Assembly: GCA_038217425.1 (NCBI GenBank)
Contig: JBBQPM010000061.1
Coordinates: forward strand, 1 to 33,621
Length of the DNA stretch: 33,621 nt
Source of the DNA: JAIEPT01 sp038217425
GTDB taxonomy: Bacteria; Planctomycetota; Planctomycetia; Gemmatales; Gemmataceae
Direction: 5' to 3'
The notes beneath the pieces are model-generated. The model saw nothing but the letters and a program-made list of their open reading frames with translations. It had not been told where the DNA came from and searched no databases. Shown here one piece after another: positions 1-7,615 of the stretch (position 1 is the first letter of the stretch; every line of letters begins with the position of its first letter). A program made the translations under genes and the position numbers.

Positions 1-125
1 ACGAGGAAAAGAAAAACGCCCAGGGCGAACCCTGAGCGTACGTGGAAAATCCGATGCATACGACTACCGAACCCGACTCGAATCAAAAGAAGTGAAACCC
101 GCCACCGCGAAGCGGTTTAGTTCAA

Positions 126-177
126 CCACGGGTTACGCGTCAGTTCCACGGGTTACGCGTCAGTTCCACGGGTTACG
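126..177. repeat. Short tandem repeat, 20-bp unit, 2.6 copies
   Basis: Two identical 20-bp units (starting CCACGGGTTACGCGTC) lie at 126-145 and 146-165, and a partial third starts at 166. The third copy runs into the longer dispersed repeat whose core is CCACGGGTTRCGCTGCGCTC. No gene is visible in 1-551, and open frames there are repeat translations. Confidence 0.85.
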
Positions 178-273
178 CTGCGCTCCACCCGTGGCTACCT
201 TCCGACGCCCCTCCGGGGCGTTCAACACATCCACGGGTTGCGCGTCGGGCGGCCCGTGTCCGCTGCGACTTTC

Positions 274-511
274 TTCTGGGCCCCGGCGGGGCCGCGGAAG
301 GTAGCCACGGGTGGAGCGCAGCGCAACCCGTGGATCGCGGCATCTCGAAACTGCCCCGGAGGGACAGAGGAGACGTCGTGATTTTAGCCGCTTTTTCTGG
401 GCCCCGGCGGGGCCGCGGAAGGTAGCCACGGGTGGAGCGCAGCGCAACCCGTGGATCGCGGCATCTCGAAACTGCCCCGGAGGGGCAGAGGAGACGTCGT
501 GATTTTATCCG
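274..511. repeat. Tandem duplication of a 121-bp GC-rich dispersed repeat
   Basis: Positions 274-390 and 395-511 are near-identical copies offset by 121 bp; they differ at 364/485 (A versus G) and at their right edge (387 G, 508 T). Each copy contains a GGCCCCGGCGGGGCC palindrome, then GGTAGCCACGGGTGGAGCGC and GCAACCCGTGGATC, which can pair as a hairpin. The same core recurs in inverted orientation at 166-215 and again near 10795-11020, so this is a dispersed family. No coding function is supported. Confidence 0.85.
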
Positions 512-551
512 CACCTTCCCACAATCGACGCGAGGCGGAATTGGAACGATT

Positions 552-965
552 CTATGCCTCGAGAAACTTCTTTATTCGCTCAACCAGCTTCGCCAACCGT
601 TTCGCCCGCGTCTGACACTCCCACACGATCATCACCCGCCAACCCAGCTTCTTGAGGGCGCGCAAATTCTTGCGATCGCGCACACGGTTGCGCTCGAACT
701 TCGCCAGCCAATAATCCCGGTTATCCGCCGGCGTCGAGCGGCCCTTCTTGCAACTGTGGCGATGCCAGAAACATCCATGCACGAAGATCACCTTACGCAG
801 CTTCGGAAACGACAAATCGGGTTTCCCCGGCAACTTCGCGGCATGCAAACGGTATCGGCCGCCGAGCGACCAGACGAGTTTGCGGACGAGCAACTCCGGG
901 CTGGTGTGCATCGATTTCACCAGCCGCATGATCTGGCTGCGGATCTCGGGCGTCACGGAATCCAT
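552..965 (-). CDS. vsr: Very short patch repair (Vsr) DNA mismatch endonuclease
   Basis: This 137-aa protein has the length and motif order of Vsr endonucleases, which nick DNA 5' of the T in T:G mismatches created when 5-methylcytosine deaminates. Visible motifs are KLPGKPD with catalytic Asp50, then FVHGCFWHRHSC with His63 and His68, and a C-terminal WEC (Cys117). Cys65, His70, Cys72 and Cys117 sit at the spacing of the family's structural zinc site. The ATG at 965 shares one base with the TGA of the upstream methyltransferase gene (TGATG), so the two are translationally coupled. That fits a repair partner for that methylase. The frame is open further upstream, but only this start gives the usual N-terminus (xDxxTPExRSxxMxxVK). 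Confidence 0.93.
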   Translation of the reverse strand: MDSVTPEIRSQIMRLVKSMHTSPELLVRKLVWSLGGRYRLHAAKLPGKPDLSFPKLRKVIFVHGCFWHRHSCKKGRSTPADNRDYWLAKFERNRVRDRKNLRALKKLGWRVMIVWECQTRAKRLAKLVERIKKFLEA

Positions 966-2065
966 CACGGTACCGCCGACGACAAGGCGAGCGCCGGCCG
1001 AAGATAGTGACGCGCGATCCATTCCAGGACCGGCACGCAGACGGCGTCGCCGAAACCGAACAGCGCCTGGCTCAGCGGCACGTCGATGCGGAACGAGTCG
1101 GGGACGCCTTGCAAGCGGGCGCATTCGCGGGCCGTCAGCAGGCGCACGGCGAACTTCCCCAGGCCCGCCTGGAACAGAATCTGCCGACCGCTGCCGCCGC
1201 GCGGCGTGCGCAAACATCCGGCCACGCCGTCGCTGCGCAGCTCCGCCATCGATCGGCCCTGGCGCACCCGGCGAAACGCGGTGCCGTACGAAATCGCGTC
1301 GCCGGCAATCCACGCCTTCGCAACAGACAAATGCCGATCGCTGAGCTGGGCGAACAAATACTCGGCCCGTTTTGCATTCCACCAATGCGGATCGTCCGCG
1401 GGCAGATCTTCCAGCACGTCACGTAGCGTCGTCGTGCGGCGTGGGAAGTCCGGGAGCGGGCGGATGTCCCAATTGAGGTCGGCGTGGTCGTGCAAAAAAT
1501 CGATCAGCTTCGTTGGCCGGGCCGCGGTCTCCGTCAACAATCCGATCTCGGCGGCGGGCGTCTGTTTGCCGACCACGAACAGACGCAGTCGGCTCTGAGG
1601 CACGAAACGGACGGCGTCGACGAAGAACACATCACACGCGTAACCGAGTCCGTTCAGCGCCGCGACGGCATCCGCCAAATCCTGCCCCTGGCGCGACATG
1701 AGAAACCCCGGCACGTTCTCGAGCAGCACCAGCGGCGGCCGCTCGGCGCCCTTCTCTTTTAAGAGCCGAATCAGGCCCCAGAACGCGCTCGAGTGATTCC
1801 CTTCGAGCCCCGCCATCGACCCGGCGATCGACAGGTCGTTGCACGGGAACGACGCCGTGTAGAGTTCGCAGCTCGGAATCTGCTCCGCGACGACCTGGTG
1901 AATATCGCCTAAGTGGAAACACGCGGGGCCGAAGTTGGCGCGGTAGATCTCGAACTTGTCGGCGTCGATGTCATTGGCGAAGACGGTCTCGAAGCCGACG
2001 CGCTCCAGTCCCAGGCGGACGAGGCCGATGCCGGCGAAAAACTCGGCGACGCGGTTGGGTTTCAT
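965..2065 (-). CDS. dcm: DNA (cytosine-5-)-methyltransferase
   Basis: A 366-aa C5-cytosine methyltransferase, which moves a methyl group from SAM to cytosine in a specific duplex sequence. Motif I is FFAGIGLVRLGLE near residue 9, and motif IV is SFPCNDLS with the nucleophile near Cys75. Motif VI is LLENVPGF near 116, motif VIII is PQSRLRLFVVG, and RECARLQGVPDSF and FGDAVCVPV represent motifs IX/X. Motif IV reads PCN where PCQ is commoner. Start: ATG at 2065; a GTG two codons upstream is the alternative. No clear Shine-Dalgarno is seen. vsr follows with a one-base overlap. No restriction endonuclease is visible within the window, so this is either an orphan Dcm-like methylase or a broken R-M unit. 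The target sequence cannot be read from the protein. Confidence 0.93.
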   Translation of the reverse strand: MKPNRVAEFFAGIGLVRLGLERVGFETVFANDIDADKFEIYRANFGPACFHLGDIHQVVAEQIPSCELYTASFPCNDLSIAGSMAGLEGNHSSAFWGLIRLLKEKGAERPPLVLLENVPGFLMSRQGQDLADAVAALNGLGYACDVFFVDAVRFVPQSRLRLFVVGKQTPAAEIGLLTETAARPTKLIDFLHDHADLNWDIRPLPDFPRRTTTLRDVLEDLPADDPHWWNAKRAEYLFAQLSDRHLSVAKAWIAGDAISYGTAFRRVRQGRSMAELRSDGVAGCLRTPRGGSGRQILFQAGLGKFAVRLLTARECARLQGVPDSFRIDVPLSQALFGFGDAVCVPVLEWIARHYLRPALALSSAVP

Positions 2066-2086
2066 GGTCACGCTTGGTGTGAAAAA

Positions 2087-2198
2087 CTAACCACAGAGGC
2101 ACAGAGAGCACAGAGGAAGTAACGGAGAAACAAGAAGTGTTTCGTAGCTTTCTTCTCTCCTATTTCTTCCTCTGTGCTCTCTGTGTCTCTGTGGTTAG
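2087..2198. repeat. Long inverted repeat with 30-bp arms (ACCACAGAGRCACAGAG family)
   Basis: The arms 2087-2116 and 2169-2198 are complementary apart from a single mismatch and enclose about 52 bp. The element fills the gap between the methyltransferase and phosphohexomutase genes. A second copy sits at 4171-4291. Translations of this sequence (NHRDTESTE, EAQRAQRK) recur as spurious proteins in many genomes. On the minus strand it could end the phosphohexomutase transcript. Confidence 0.9.
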
Positions 2199-2207
2199 TC
2201 GTTTTAA

Positions 2208-4115
2208 TTACCCATGAAACAACGCGACGAAGTCGTCGCCGAGCTTCTTCGCCTGGCCGTCGATGAGCAGGCACGACGCGCGCCACGCTTCCTCCGATTG
2301 GCCGACAGCCTTGGGGGCGGAACAGACCTCGAGGTAGACCTTCGCCTTCGGTTCGGTGCCGCTGGGCCGCAGCGCCAGCCGGGCGTCGGGGCCGAGCTGG
2401 TACATCAGGAAGTTCCGGGCGCCCATGTCGGTCTTGCCCTTGAAAGGTCCGAGCCGGCCCGATTCGTCGTAGAGATCCTCGACGCCGGTCACGGGGAAGT
2501 CGCCGATACGCTCCGGCGGGTGCTTGCGCATGTGATCGAGCCGGCGCAGCATGAGGCCGCGCCCCTCGATCCCGGGCATCTGCAAATTGCGCAGCTCGTT
2601 GCGGAAGTAGCCGAACTGCTTCTCGATCCCATCCAAAACTCCGAGTACCGAACTTCCCTGACGCTTGGCGTGCAAGGCCAACTCCGCGAGCAACAGGGCG
2701 GCGGCGCCGGCGTCCTTGTCGCGGATCTTGTGCGTCAGCATCAGCCCATGGCTCTCCTCCGTCGCGACGACGAAGTCGCTCGGCGAACCCGAGACTTCTT
2801 CGTATCGGCCCTTCTGCTCCAGTTGCCACAAGACCTCGGCCATGTACTTGAAGCCGACCATGAGGTTGTTGACGATCTGCGCCCCAAAGTGCCGGGCGAT
2901 GCGGGTCAGCATGCTGGTCGTCACGAGCGTGGTGATGACGATCGGGTTGGCGGGCATCGAGCCGGATTCTTGCAGCATCTTGAGCTTGAAGTGCGTCACG
3001 AGGGCGGCGATGACGTTGCCGTTGAGGAAGTGATACTTGCCGCTGGCATCGGGCGCGAGGCCGCCGATACGGTCGGCGTCGGGGTCGGTGGCGAGCACCA
3101 GGTCGGCGCCGAGCGTGATGGCGAGCGCCTCGGCCTTGTCGAGTGATTCGGGGACTTCGGGGTTGGGGGATTTCGTGACGTTGGGAAATTGGCCGTCGGG
3201 TTTCATCTGCTCTTCGACGCCGCGTACGCGGAAGCCCTGGGCAACGAGGATTTCCATCGCCGTCATGGCGCCGACGCCGTGCAGCGGCGTGAAGACGATC
3301 TGGATTTCCTCGACCCGCGGCGACTTCACCAGGCTCTCCTTGCGGCACAAATCGATGTACGCCTGATGCTGCGAATCCTCGAGCCAGTGGACTTTGCCGG
3401 AGCGGACGGCCTCGGGCCAGGAGGTCTCCTTGATGACTTTGACGTCCTCGACGAGGTCGGCCATGATCTGGTCGTCGGGGGCGATGGGTTGGGCGCCTCG
3501 TTCGTCGTAGAATTTGCCGCCGTTGTCGTCGGGGGGATTGTGCGACGCGGAGACGTTGAGCCCGCCATGGGCGCGGAGCGTGCGGATCGCGAACGAAAGT
3601 TCGGGGGTGGCGAGGTAGCGCGGGTTGTTTTCGGCCAGGATCCAGGCGTGGATGCCGTTGGCGACGTAGATACGGGCGGCATGCTGGGCGAAGCTGCGCG
3701 AGGAGAGGCCGAGCACCGGGTTCGGCAGGCTCGGGTGGTAGTTCTTGTTCTTGTCGCGAAATTCGCGGACGTCGTAGGCGAGGGCGACTTGTAAGGGATG
3801 CACACTAGGAAATCGTTCTTTGAGATATTCACAGTGTCCCTGGACGGAGGCGCCGAGGGTCCAGAGGTTCATGCGATTGGGCCCGATGCCGACGGCGCCG
3901 CGCCGTCCGCCGGTGCCGAACGGCAGGATCTGGTAAAAGCGGTCGAGCAACCCCGCCCAGCGTTTCTCCGCGATGAGCCATTCGAGCTGCGGACGATACG
4001 CGGCGAACTCGGCGTCCTTGAGCCAGCGGCCGAGAAACTCGGCGGCGGCGTCTTTCACACTCGCGTCGGCGTCGATCGTCTGAAATCCGGCGACGGCCAG
4101 GGGCAGCAGGTCCAT
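2208..4115 (-). CDS. Phosphohexomutase (phosphoglucomutase/phosphomannomutase superfamily)
   Basis: A 635-aa alpha-D-phosphohexomutase that would interconvert hexose 1- and 6-phosphates through a phosphoserine enzyme. The four family signatures are in order. FGTGGRRG lies at 66-73. The active-site loop is SASHNPPDDNGG with phosphoserine Ser191. The Mg-binding loop DPDADR lies at 344-349. The sugar-binding loop ATEESHG is near 451-457, and the phosphate-binding RPSGTEPKAK starts near 583. The length of about 600 aa and the extended N-terminus fit the eukaryote-like PgcA/PGM2 branch better than short GlmM proteins. The substrate (glucose, mannose, or pentose phosphate) is not resolved. The ATG at 4115 follows a GAGGAG Shine-Dalgarno. 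Repeats flank the gene on both sides, so it is probably monocistronic. Confidence 0.92.
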   Translation of the reverse strand: MDLLPLAVAGFQTIDADASVKDAAAEFLGRWLKDAEFAAYRPQLEWLIAEKRWAGLLDRFYQILPFGTGGRRGAVGIGPNRMNLWTLGASVQGHCEYLKERFPSVHPLQVALAYDVREFRDKNKNYHPSLPNPVLGLSSRSFAQHAARIYVANGIHAWILAENNPRYLATPELSFAIRTLRAHGGLNVSASHNPPDDNGGKFYDERGAQPIAPDDQIMADLVEDVKVIKETSWPEAVRSGKVHWLEDSQHQAYIDLCRKESLVKSPRVEEIQIVFTPLHGVGAMTAMEILVAQGFRVRGVEEQMKPDGQFPNVTKSPNPEVPESLDKAEALAITLGADLVLATDPDADRIGGLAPDASGKYHFLNGNVIAALVTHFKLKMLQESGSMPANPIVITTLVTTSMLTRIARHFGAQIVNNLMVGFKYMAEVLWQLEQKGRYEEVSGSPSDFVVATEESHGLMLTHKIRDKDAGAAALLLAELALHAKRQGSSVLGVLDGIEKQFGYFRNELRNLQMPGIEGRGLMLRRLDHMRKHPPERIGDFPVTGVEDLYDESGRLGPFKGKTDMGARNFLMYQLGPDARLALRPSGTEPKAKVYLEVCSAPKAVGQSEEAWRASCLLIDGQAKKLGDDFVALFHG

Positions 4116-4170
4116 TCGTTCTCCTCAAGTAGGTCGTGTGCTTGAGATTTTAGAACACCATCAAAAAACT

Positions 4171-4291
4171 AACCACAGAGACACAGAGAGCACAGAGAAA
4201 ATAGGAGAGGACAAGCGGCCAATACTGAGTCGTCGCCGACCGCCCTTTCTTCCTTTTCTCTCTCCTCTGTGCTCTCTGTGTCTCTGTGGTT
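4171..4291. repeat. Second copy of the ACCACAGAGACACAGAG inverted repeat
   Basis: The arms 4171-4197 and 4265-4291 are complementary over 27 bp and enclose a spacer unrelated to that of the 2087-2198 copy. Conserved arms with a free centre suggest the arms are the unit that spreads or is maintained. The element lies between the 3' end of the kinase gene and the start of the phosphohexomutase gene. Confidence 0.9.
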
Positions 4292-4321
4292 CATTTTTTC
4301 GCAACAGGCGCATCGCACGTT

Positions 4322-5608
4322 TCAACGTTTGAAAATTAACACGAGAATCGAGATCACCAGCACCAGCGCCGCCGCCGACGAGGCGCCCACCACGCTCCAC
4401 CACAAGATTCTGTCCCGGCGCCATTGCTCCTGGTCGAACGCGTCGAACGGCTCCCAGGGTTCGCCGGGGTCGGCCTTGGCCTGGAAGACCTCGCCCAGGG
4501 TATCGCCGGCTGAGGATTCCGGTTGCCAGGCCTTCGCCTCGTACACGCCCAGGTCCGGTTCCGGCAGACGCACGGGCGCCTTGTCCGCCCACGCCAGCAT
4601 CGCCTGTCGCACCTCGGTCGCCGAACTGGGGCGATGGTCCGGATTCTTCGAGAGCAGTCGATGCACATAACGGGCGAACGGATCGGGAACCTGCGGATTG
4701 CGGCGCTGGATCGGCTCGGGTTCCAGATGGCGATGGGCGTGGATCTTCTCCTTCGAATTCGTGCCGACGGCTGGCGGCTTGCCCGTGAGGGCGAAATAGA
4801 GCGCTCCGCCCAGGGCGTAAAGATCGGCGCGGGCGTCGATCTGGGTCGGGTCGCGCGTCTGTTCCGGCGCGATGTAATCGAGCGAGCCGACCACGTAGCC
4901 CTTGCCCCCCACGACCTCGGTGTCCTCGACTTCTTCGCCGACGAGCAGGGCCAGGCCGACGTCGAGAAGTTTGATGCGGTCGTCGGGGGTGACCATGATA
5001 TTAGAGGGTTTGACGTCGCGGTGGATGATGCCCTGGGCGTGGGCGTGTTCGAGTGCGGCGGCGACCTCGGCGAAGAGTCGCGCCGCACGGGCGGCGCTCA
5101 GGAGGCCCTGCGAATGGACGAGCCGGGAGAGCGTTTGCCCGGGGATGTACTCGAGGGCGATGTAGTGAACGCCGTGTTCGACGCCGACTTCGAGGGTGCG
5201 TGCGACATTGGGGTGTCTGAGGCGCTGGGAGAGGTCCATTTCGCGCTGGAAGCGCTGGAGATGACGTTCGCCTTCGCGGGCGCGTTTGGAGGAGAGGACC
5301 TTGATGGCGGCGGGTTGCAGGGTGCGCGAATCCTTGGCGAGGTAGACGGTGCCCATGCCGCCGCGGCCGATGGGAGCCTGGATGCGGTAGTTGCCGAGCA
5401 CGAGACCGAGGGAGACGCCCAAAAGGAGTTTGTGCGCCTGATAGGGGGTGAGCAGGTTCTTGGCGACGAGATGGTCGGCGACGGTTTTGGGATCGTCGCG
5501 GCCGACCTTGGGGAGATCGCGCAGGGCCTCTTGAAGCGGCTCGCGCGGGAGCAGTTCGCTTTTGAGCACGGAGCGTAAGAATCGATCGACTTCCGCGGAC
5601 ATGGACAT
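4322..5608 (-). CDS. Membrane-anchored Hanks-type Ser/Thr protein kinase
   Basis: A 428-aa PknB-like kinase. Residues 1-70 form a helical N-terminal extension seen in planctomycete kinases. The catalytic domain runs from about 74 to 345. Its glycine loop is GRGGMG at 81-86, the ATP lysine is in AAIKVL (Lys103), the catalytic loop is HRDVKPSN at 196-203, and APEQ is at 247-250. The metal-binding DFG motif reads DVG (216-218), with the essential Asp kept. A linker follows, then one C-terminal transmembrane helix at about 403-426, so the kinase faces the cytoplasm. There is no extracellular sensor domain. Starts at 5608 or 5602 are equally possible, and no strong Shine-Dalgarno is visible. The gene is divergent from the zinc-ribbon membrane genes; a functional link is only a guess. 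Confidence 0.93.
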   Translation of the reverse strand: MSMSAEVDRFLRSVLKSELLPREPLQEALRDLPKVGRDDPKTVADHLVAKNLLTPYQAHKLLLGVSLGLVLGNYRIQAPIGRGGMGTVYLAKDSRTLQPAAIKVLSSKRAREGERHLQRFQREMDLSQRLRHPNVARTLEVGVEHGVHYIALEYIPGQTLSRLVHSQGLLSAARAARLFAEVAAALEHAHAQGIIHRDVKPSNIMVTPDDRIKLLDVGLALLVGEEVEDTEVVGGKGYVVGSLDYIAPEQTRDPTQIDARADLYALGGALYFALTGKPPAVGTNSKEKIHAHRHLEPEPIQRRNPQVPDPFARYVHRLLSKNPDHRPSSATEVRQAMLAWADKAPVRLPEPDLGVYEAKAWQPESSAGDTLGEVFQAKADPGEPWEPFDAFDQEQWRRDRILWWSVVGASSAAALVLVISILVLIFKR

Positions 5609-5915
5609 CCCGTGTGAGATCTGTAACTGTTTTCCGAGACCGCTCGACCGATGTCAAGCGGACAAAGTTCGGCCCGCGCCAAGTTTTCGGATTAGAGCTG
5701 CTCACGTTTGCACTGCATATGGCGAGCCGGGTCGCGTCAGCGCCCGGAGTATCAAGAATTTGCAATCTACCTGGACTGCGAGCGCTGATGCGATCCGGCT
5801 CGCGGTGAACCTGGTTTTCGCTCGCCGGGGCAAAATGATCGTAGGAAAACCTGGGGCCTCGCTTTACAATGTCTGTGGACGATCTGCGCTCCCTCTTCCT
5901 CGTGAGACTCGATCC
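5609..5915. other. Divergent intergenic region between the kinase and the zinc-ribbon operon
   Basis: These 307 bp carry no convincing gene. TACAAT at 5865-5870 resembles a -10 box about 45 bp upstream of the plus-strand gene start, but no good -35 hexamer sits at the right spacing, so the promoter call is weak. No repeat family found elsewhere in the window occurs here, which is unusual for a gap of this size in this sequence. Confidence 0.4.
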
Positions 5916-6851
5916 ATGTCGATTTCCCTGACCTGCACGTGCGGCGCCCTGCTGGAAATCGACGAATCGTTTCTGGGCAAGACCATCCCCTGCCCCGATT
6001 GCCAGCGCCCCCTCTCGACGCAAGCCGCCCCCCAGGCTGTTCATGCCACGGCTCCGCTCGCCGTCGTCGGACTGGTTCTGAACCTGGCGGGCGCGTTCAC
6101 GATCGTCGGCCCGCTCGCGGGGGGCGTGTGCGGGCTTCTCGCTGCGCGCCAAATTCAAAAAGCCAAGGGCGCCCTCGCGGGCCAGCAGCTTGCCCTCGCC
6201 AGCATAATTCTCGGCCTGGCGCTGCCGCTGGCGACCGTCGGCTTGCTCTGGGCGCCCACCGTCTTCGGGCTCGATAGCGCGCTGCGGCAGTACAACGTCG
6301 GCAAAGACCTCGATTATCCGCCCGATCTCAAGGCAGTCTTCAAGGACGACCGCATCCACTTCGACGTCTCCGCCGTCGTGCCGAGCGCCAGCTGGGGCCG
6401 AGTCATGCGGCTGGACGCCAAGAATGAGACGACGAACCTGGAATGGGTGGTCGCCAATTTGTGGGAGGACGCGCATGCGGTCGTCTTGTTGGCGACGCCC
6501 GATGCGGAGAAGCCGTCGGCGACGGAGGCGCTGAATCATTTTTTGCAGAGCCAGTTCGTGAGCTGGCTCAACGGGCAGAAGAAGAAGACGTTCGAGATGG
6601 GGGAGAAGGGAGTCAAGATCGAGAACGAGATCGGCGAAGAGGACGACTCGATCGTTTACTTTCAGAGCAAGTTCGAGGCGGGAGGGATTCCGCGTGAGTT
6701 TCTGTTTCGGGTGACGATCAAGCGCAATCGGCTGTTCATCGCGGCGGCGGGGGCGCGGGCCAATCGTTTCGCGCGGCTGGAACCGGAGTTGCGGAAGATT
6801 TTGCAATCAGTGCAGGACGAGGACAAGGACAAAGGTGCGGGCGGGCTATGA
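5916..6851 (+). CDS. Zinc-ribbon membrane protein of unknown function, first gene of a four-gene run
   Basis: A 311-aa protein. An N-terminal zinc ribbon has CxC and CPDC pairs (LTCTCGALLEID...IPCPDCQRP, about residues 4-30). Two hydrophobic segments follow at about 45-75 and 88-112, separated by a short loop ending in RQIQKAKGALAG, a layout typical of DUF4190-type membrane proteins. The soluble C-terminal part of about 190 residues, rich in charged strands and helices, is not recognised. The start at ATG 5916 places the ribbon at the N-terminus; the frame is open upstream but without ribbon-like sequence. The TGA overlaps the next ATG by 4 nt (ATGA), so it is co-translated with the next gene. 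Function unknown; a role in membrane stress or protein quality control would be a guess. Confidence 0.8.
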   Translation: MSISLTCTCGALLEIDESFLGKTIPCPDCQRPLSTQAAPQAVHATAPLAVVGLVLNLAGAFTIVGPLAGGVCGLLAARQIQKAKGALAGQQLALASIILGLALPLATVGLLWAPTVFGLDSALRQYNVGKDLDYPPDLKAVFKDDRIHFDVSAVVPSASWGRVMRLDAKNETTNLEWVVANLWEDAHAVVLLATPDAEKPSATEALNHFLQSQFVSWLNGQKKKTFEMGEKGVKIENEIGEEDDSIVYFQSKFEAGGIPREFLFRVTIKRNRLFIAAAGARANRFARLEPELRKILQSVQDEDKDKGAGGL

Positions 6852-7609
6852 TCTGGTTTGCGTGCAAGAAGTGTAAGAAGACCCTGGGGCGACCCGAATC
6901 GTCGGCCGGGGTGATGGTCTTTTGCGACTGCGGGCAAAGCACGATGGTGCCGTGGGAGAGCAGCACGGCGCCGGGGGAGCTATCGGCACAGCAGGCGCCG
7001 AACGTGCCGCGTCTGGAACCGCTCGTCTTCGAGCCGTGGCGATCGACGGCGCCGGTGGACGCGTCGAGTCCGCCAGCCGCCCCGCCGCCGCTCATGCCGC
7101 GCCGGCTGGAAGTCGCCTTGCCGCCGTCGATGGCGCCCGGCGGTCGGCCGCGCGAGTCGAAGAAACTCGATCCGACCCGCTGTTTCAATCACGATGTGCC
7201 GCAGCAGCTCGCCTGCCGGGATTGCAAGCTCAACTTCTGCGCCGACTGCGTCTGCAAGTTCCAGGGGGACGTCGTGTGCGGCCCCTGCAAGAACTACCGC
7301 ACCAAGGTGATGCAGCGTACGGGATCCGCCGGGCTGTTCGCGGTCTCGTGCCTGCTCACGGCGATGGTGACGGCGCCCCTGGCGTTCCTGCTCTTTTCGT
7401 GGATCCCGAACCCGGCGCATCGTTACTACACCGCACTGGCTCTCTTGCCCCAACTCGCCGCCCTGGTGCTGGGAGCCGTGGTTCTCCTGCGTGGCCACGC
7501 TCGCCAGCAGATCCTCGACTGGATCCTGTCCGTCTCGGGCATCGCGACCGCGGCCACCGTGTCGATTGTTTTCATTCTTCTGACCTGGCAAGCCGCGAAG
7601 GTGCTTTAA
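6848..7609 (+). CDS. Double zinc-finger (ribbon plus B-box-like) membrane protein
   Basis: A 253-aa protein with two metal-binding modules. The first is an N-terminal ribbon (WFACKKCKKTLG...FCDCGQS, residues 4-35). The second is a B-box-like finger at about 115-150, with Cys/His ligands in order C-H-C-C-C-C-C-C (CFNHD, LACRDCKLNFCADC, CGPC). A Pro/Ala-rich linker lies between them. The C-terminal third has three or four hydrophobic helices (about 158-185, 195-215, 225-250). The zinc modules are probably cytoplasmic. The ATG overlaps the previous stop by 4 nt, and the next gene starts 6 nt after this stop. The same ribbon/B-box/membrane plan recurs in the next gene, suggesting they are diverged paralogues. 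No enzymatic motif is seen. Confidence 0.8.
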   Translation: MIWFACKKCKKTLGRPESSAGVMVFCDCGQSTMVPWESSTAPGELSAQQAPNVPRLEPLVFEPWRSTAPVDASSPPAAPPPLMPRRLEVALPPSMAPGGRPRESKKLDPTRCFNHDVPQQLACRDCKLNFCADCVCKFQGDVVCGPCKNYRTKVMQRTGSAGLFAVSCLLTAMVTAPLAFLLFSWIPNPAHRYYTALALLPQLAALVLGAVVLLRGHARQQILDWILSVSGIATAATVSIVFILLTWQAAKVL

Positions 7610-7615
7610 CCCCTC

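Noticed and set aside
1..10. Left-edge copy of the hairpin repeat found at 15321-15366
   Set aside because: Only ten bases match the flank of that repeat, too few to annotate; noted in case the sequence left of the window completes it.
126..177. Possible CRISPR array
   Set aside because: The 20-bp units are directly adjacent with no spacers, and no cas genes are present.
92..511. Several open frames on both strands in the left-edge repeat region
   Set aside because: They are translations of the dispersed repeat in several frames, with no ribosome-binding site and no family resemblance.
2068..3348. 426-aa minus-strand frame inside the phosphohexomutase gene
   Set aside because: It is an Arg/Pro-rich shadow in another frame of a gene with all four family motifs, and it ends in the repeat.
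4138..4332. Small proteins with NHRDTESTE-type sequence
   Set aside because: They are readings of the palindromic repeat, a known source of spurious gene calls.
5001..6806. 601-aa minus-strand frame covering the kinase N-terminus and the zinc-ribbon gene
   Set aside because: It is a high-GC shadow with no motifs, and it contradicts two well-supported genes.
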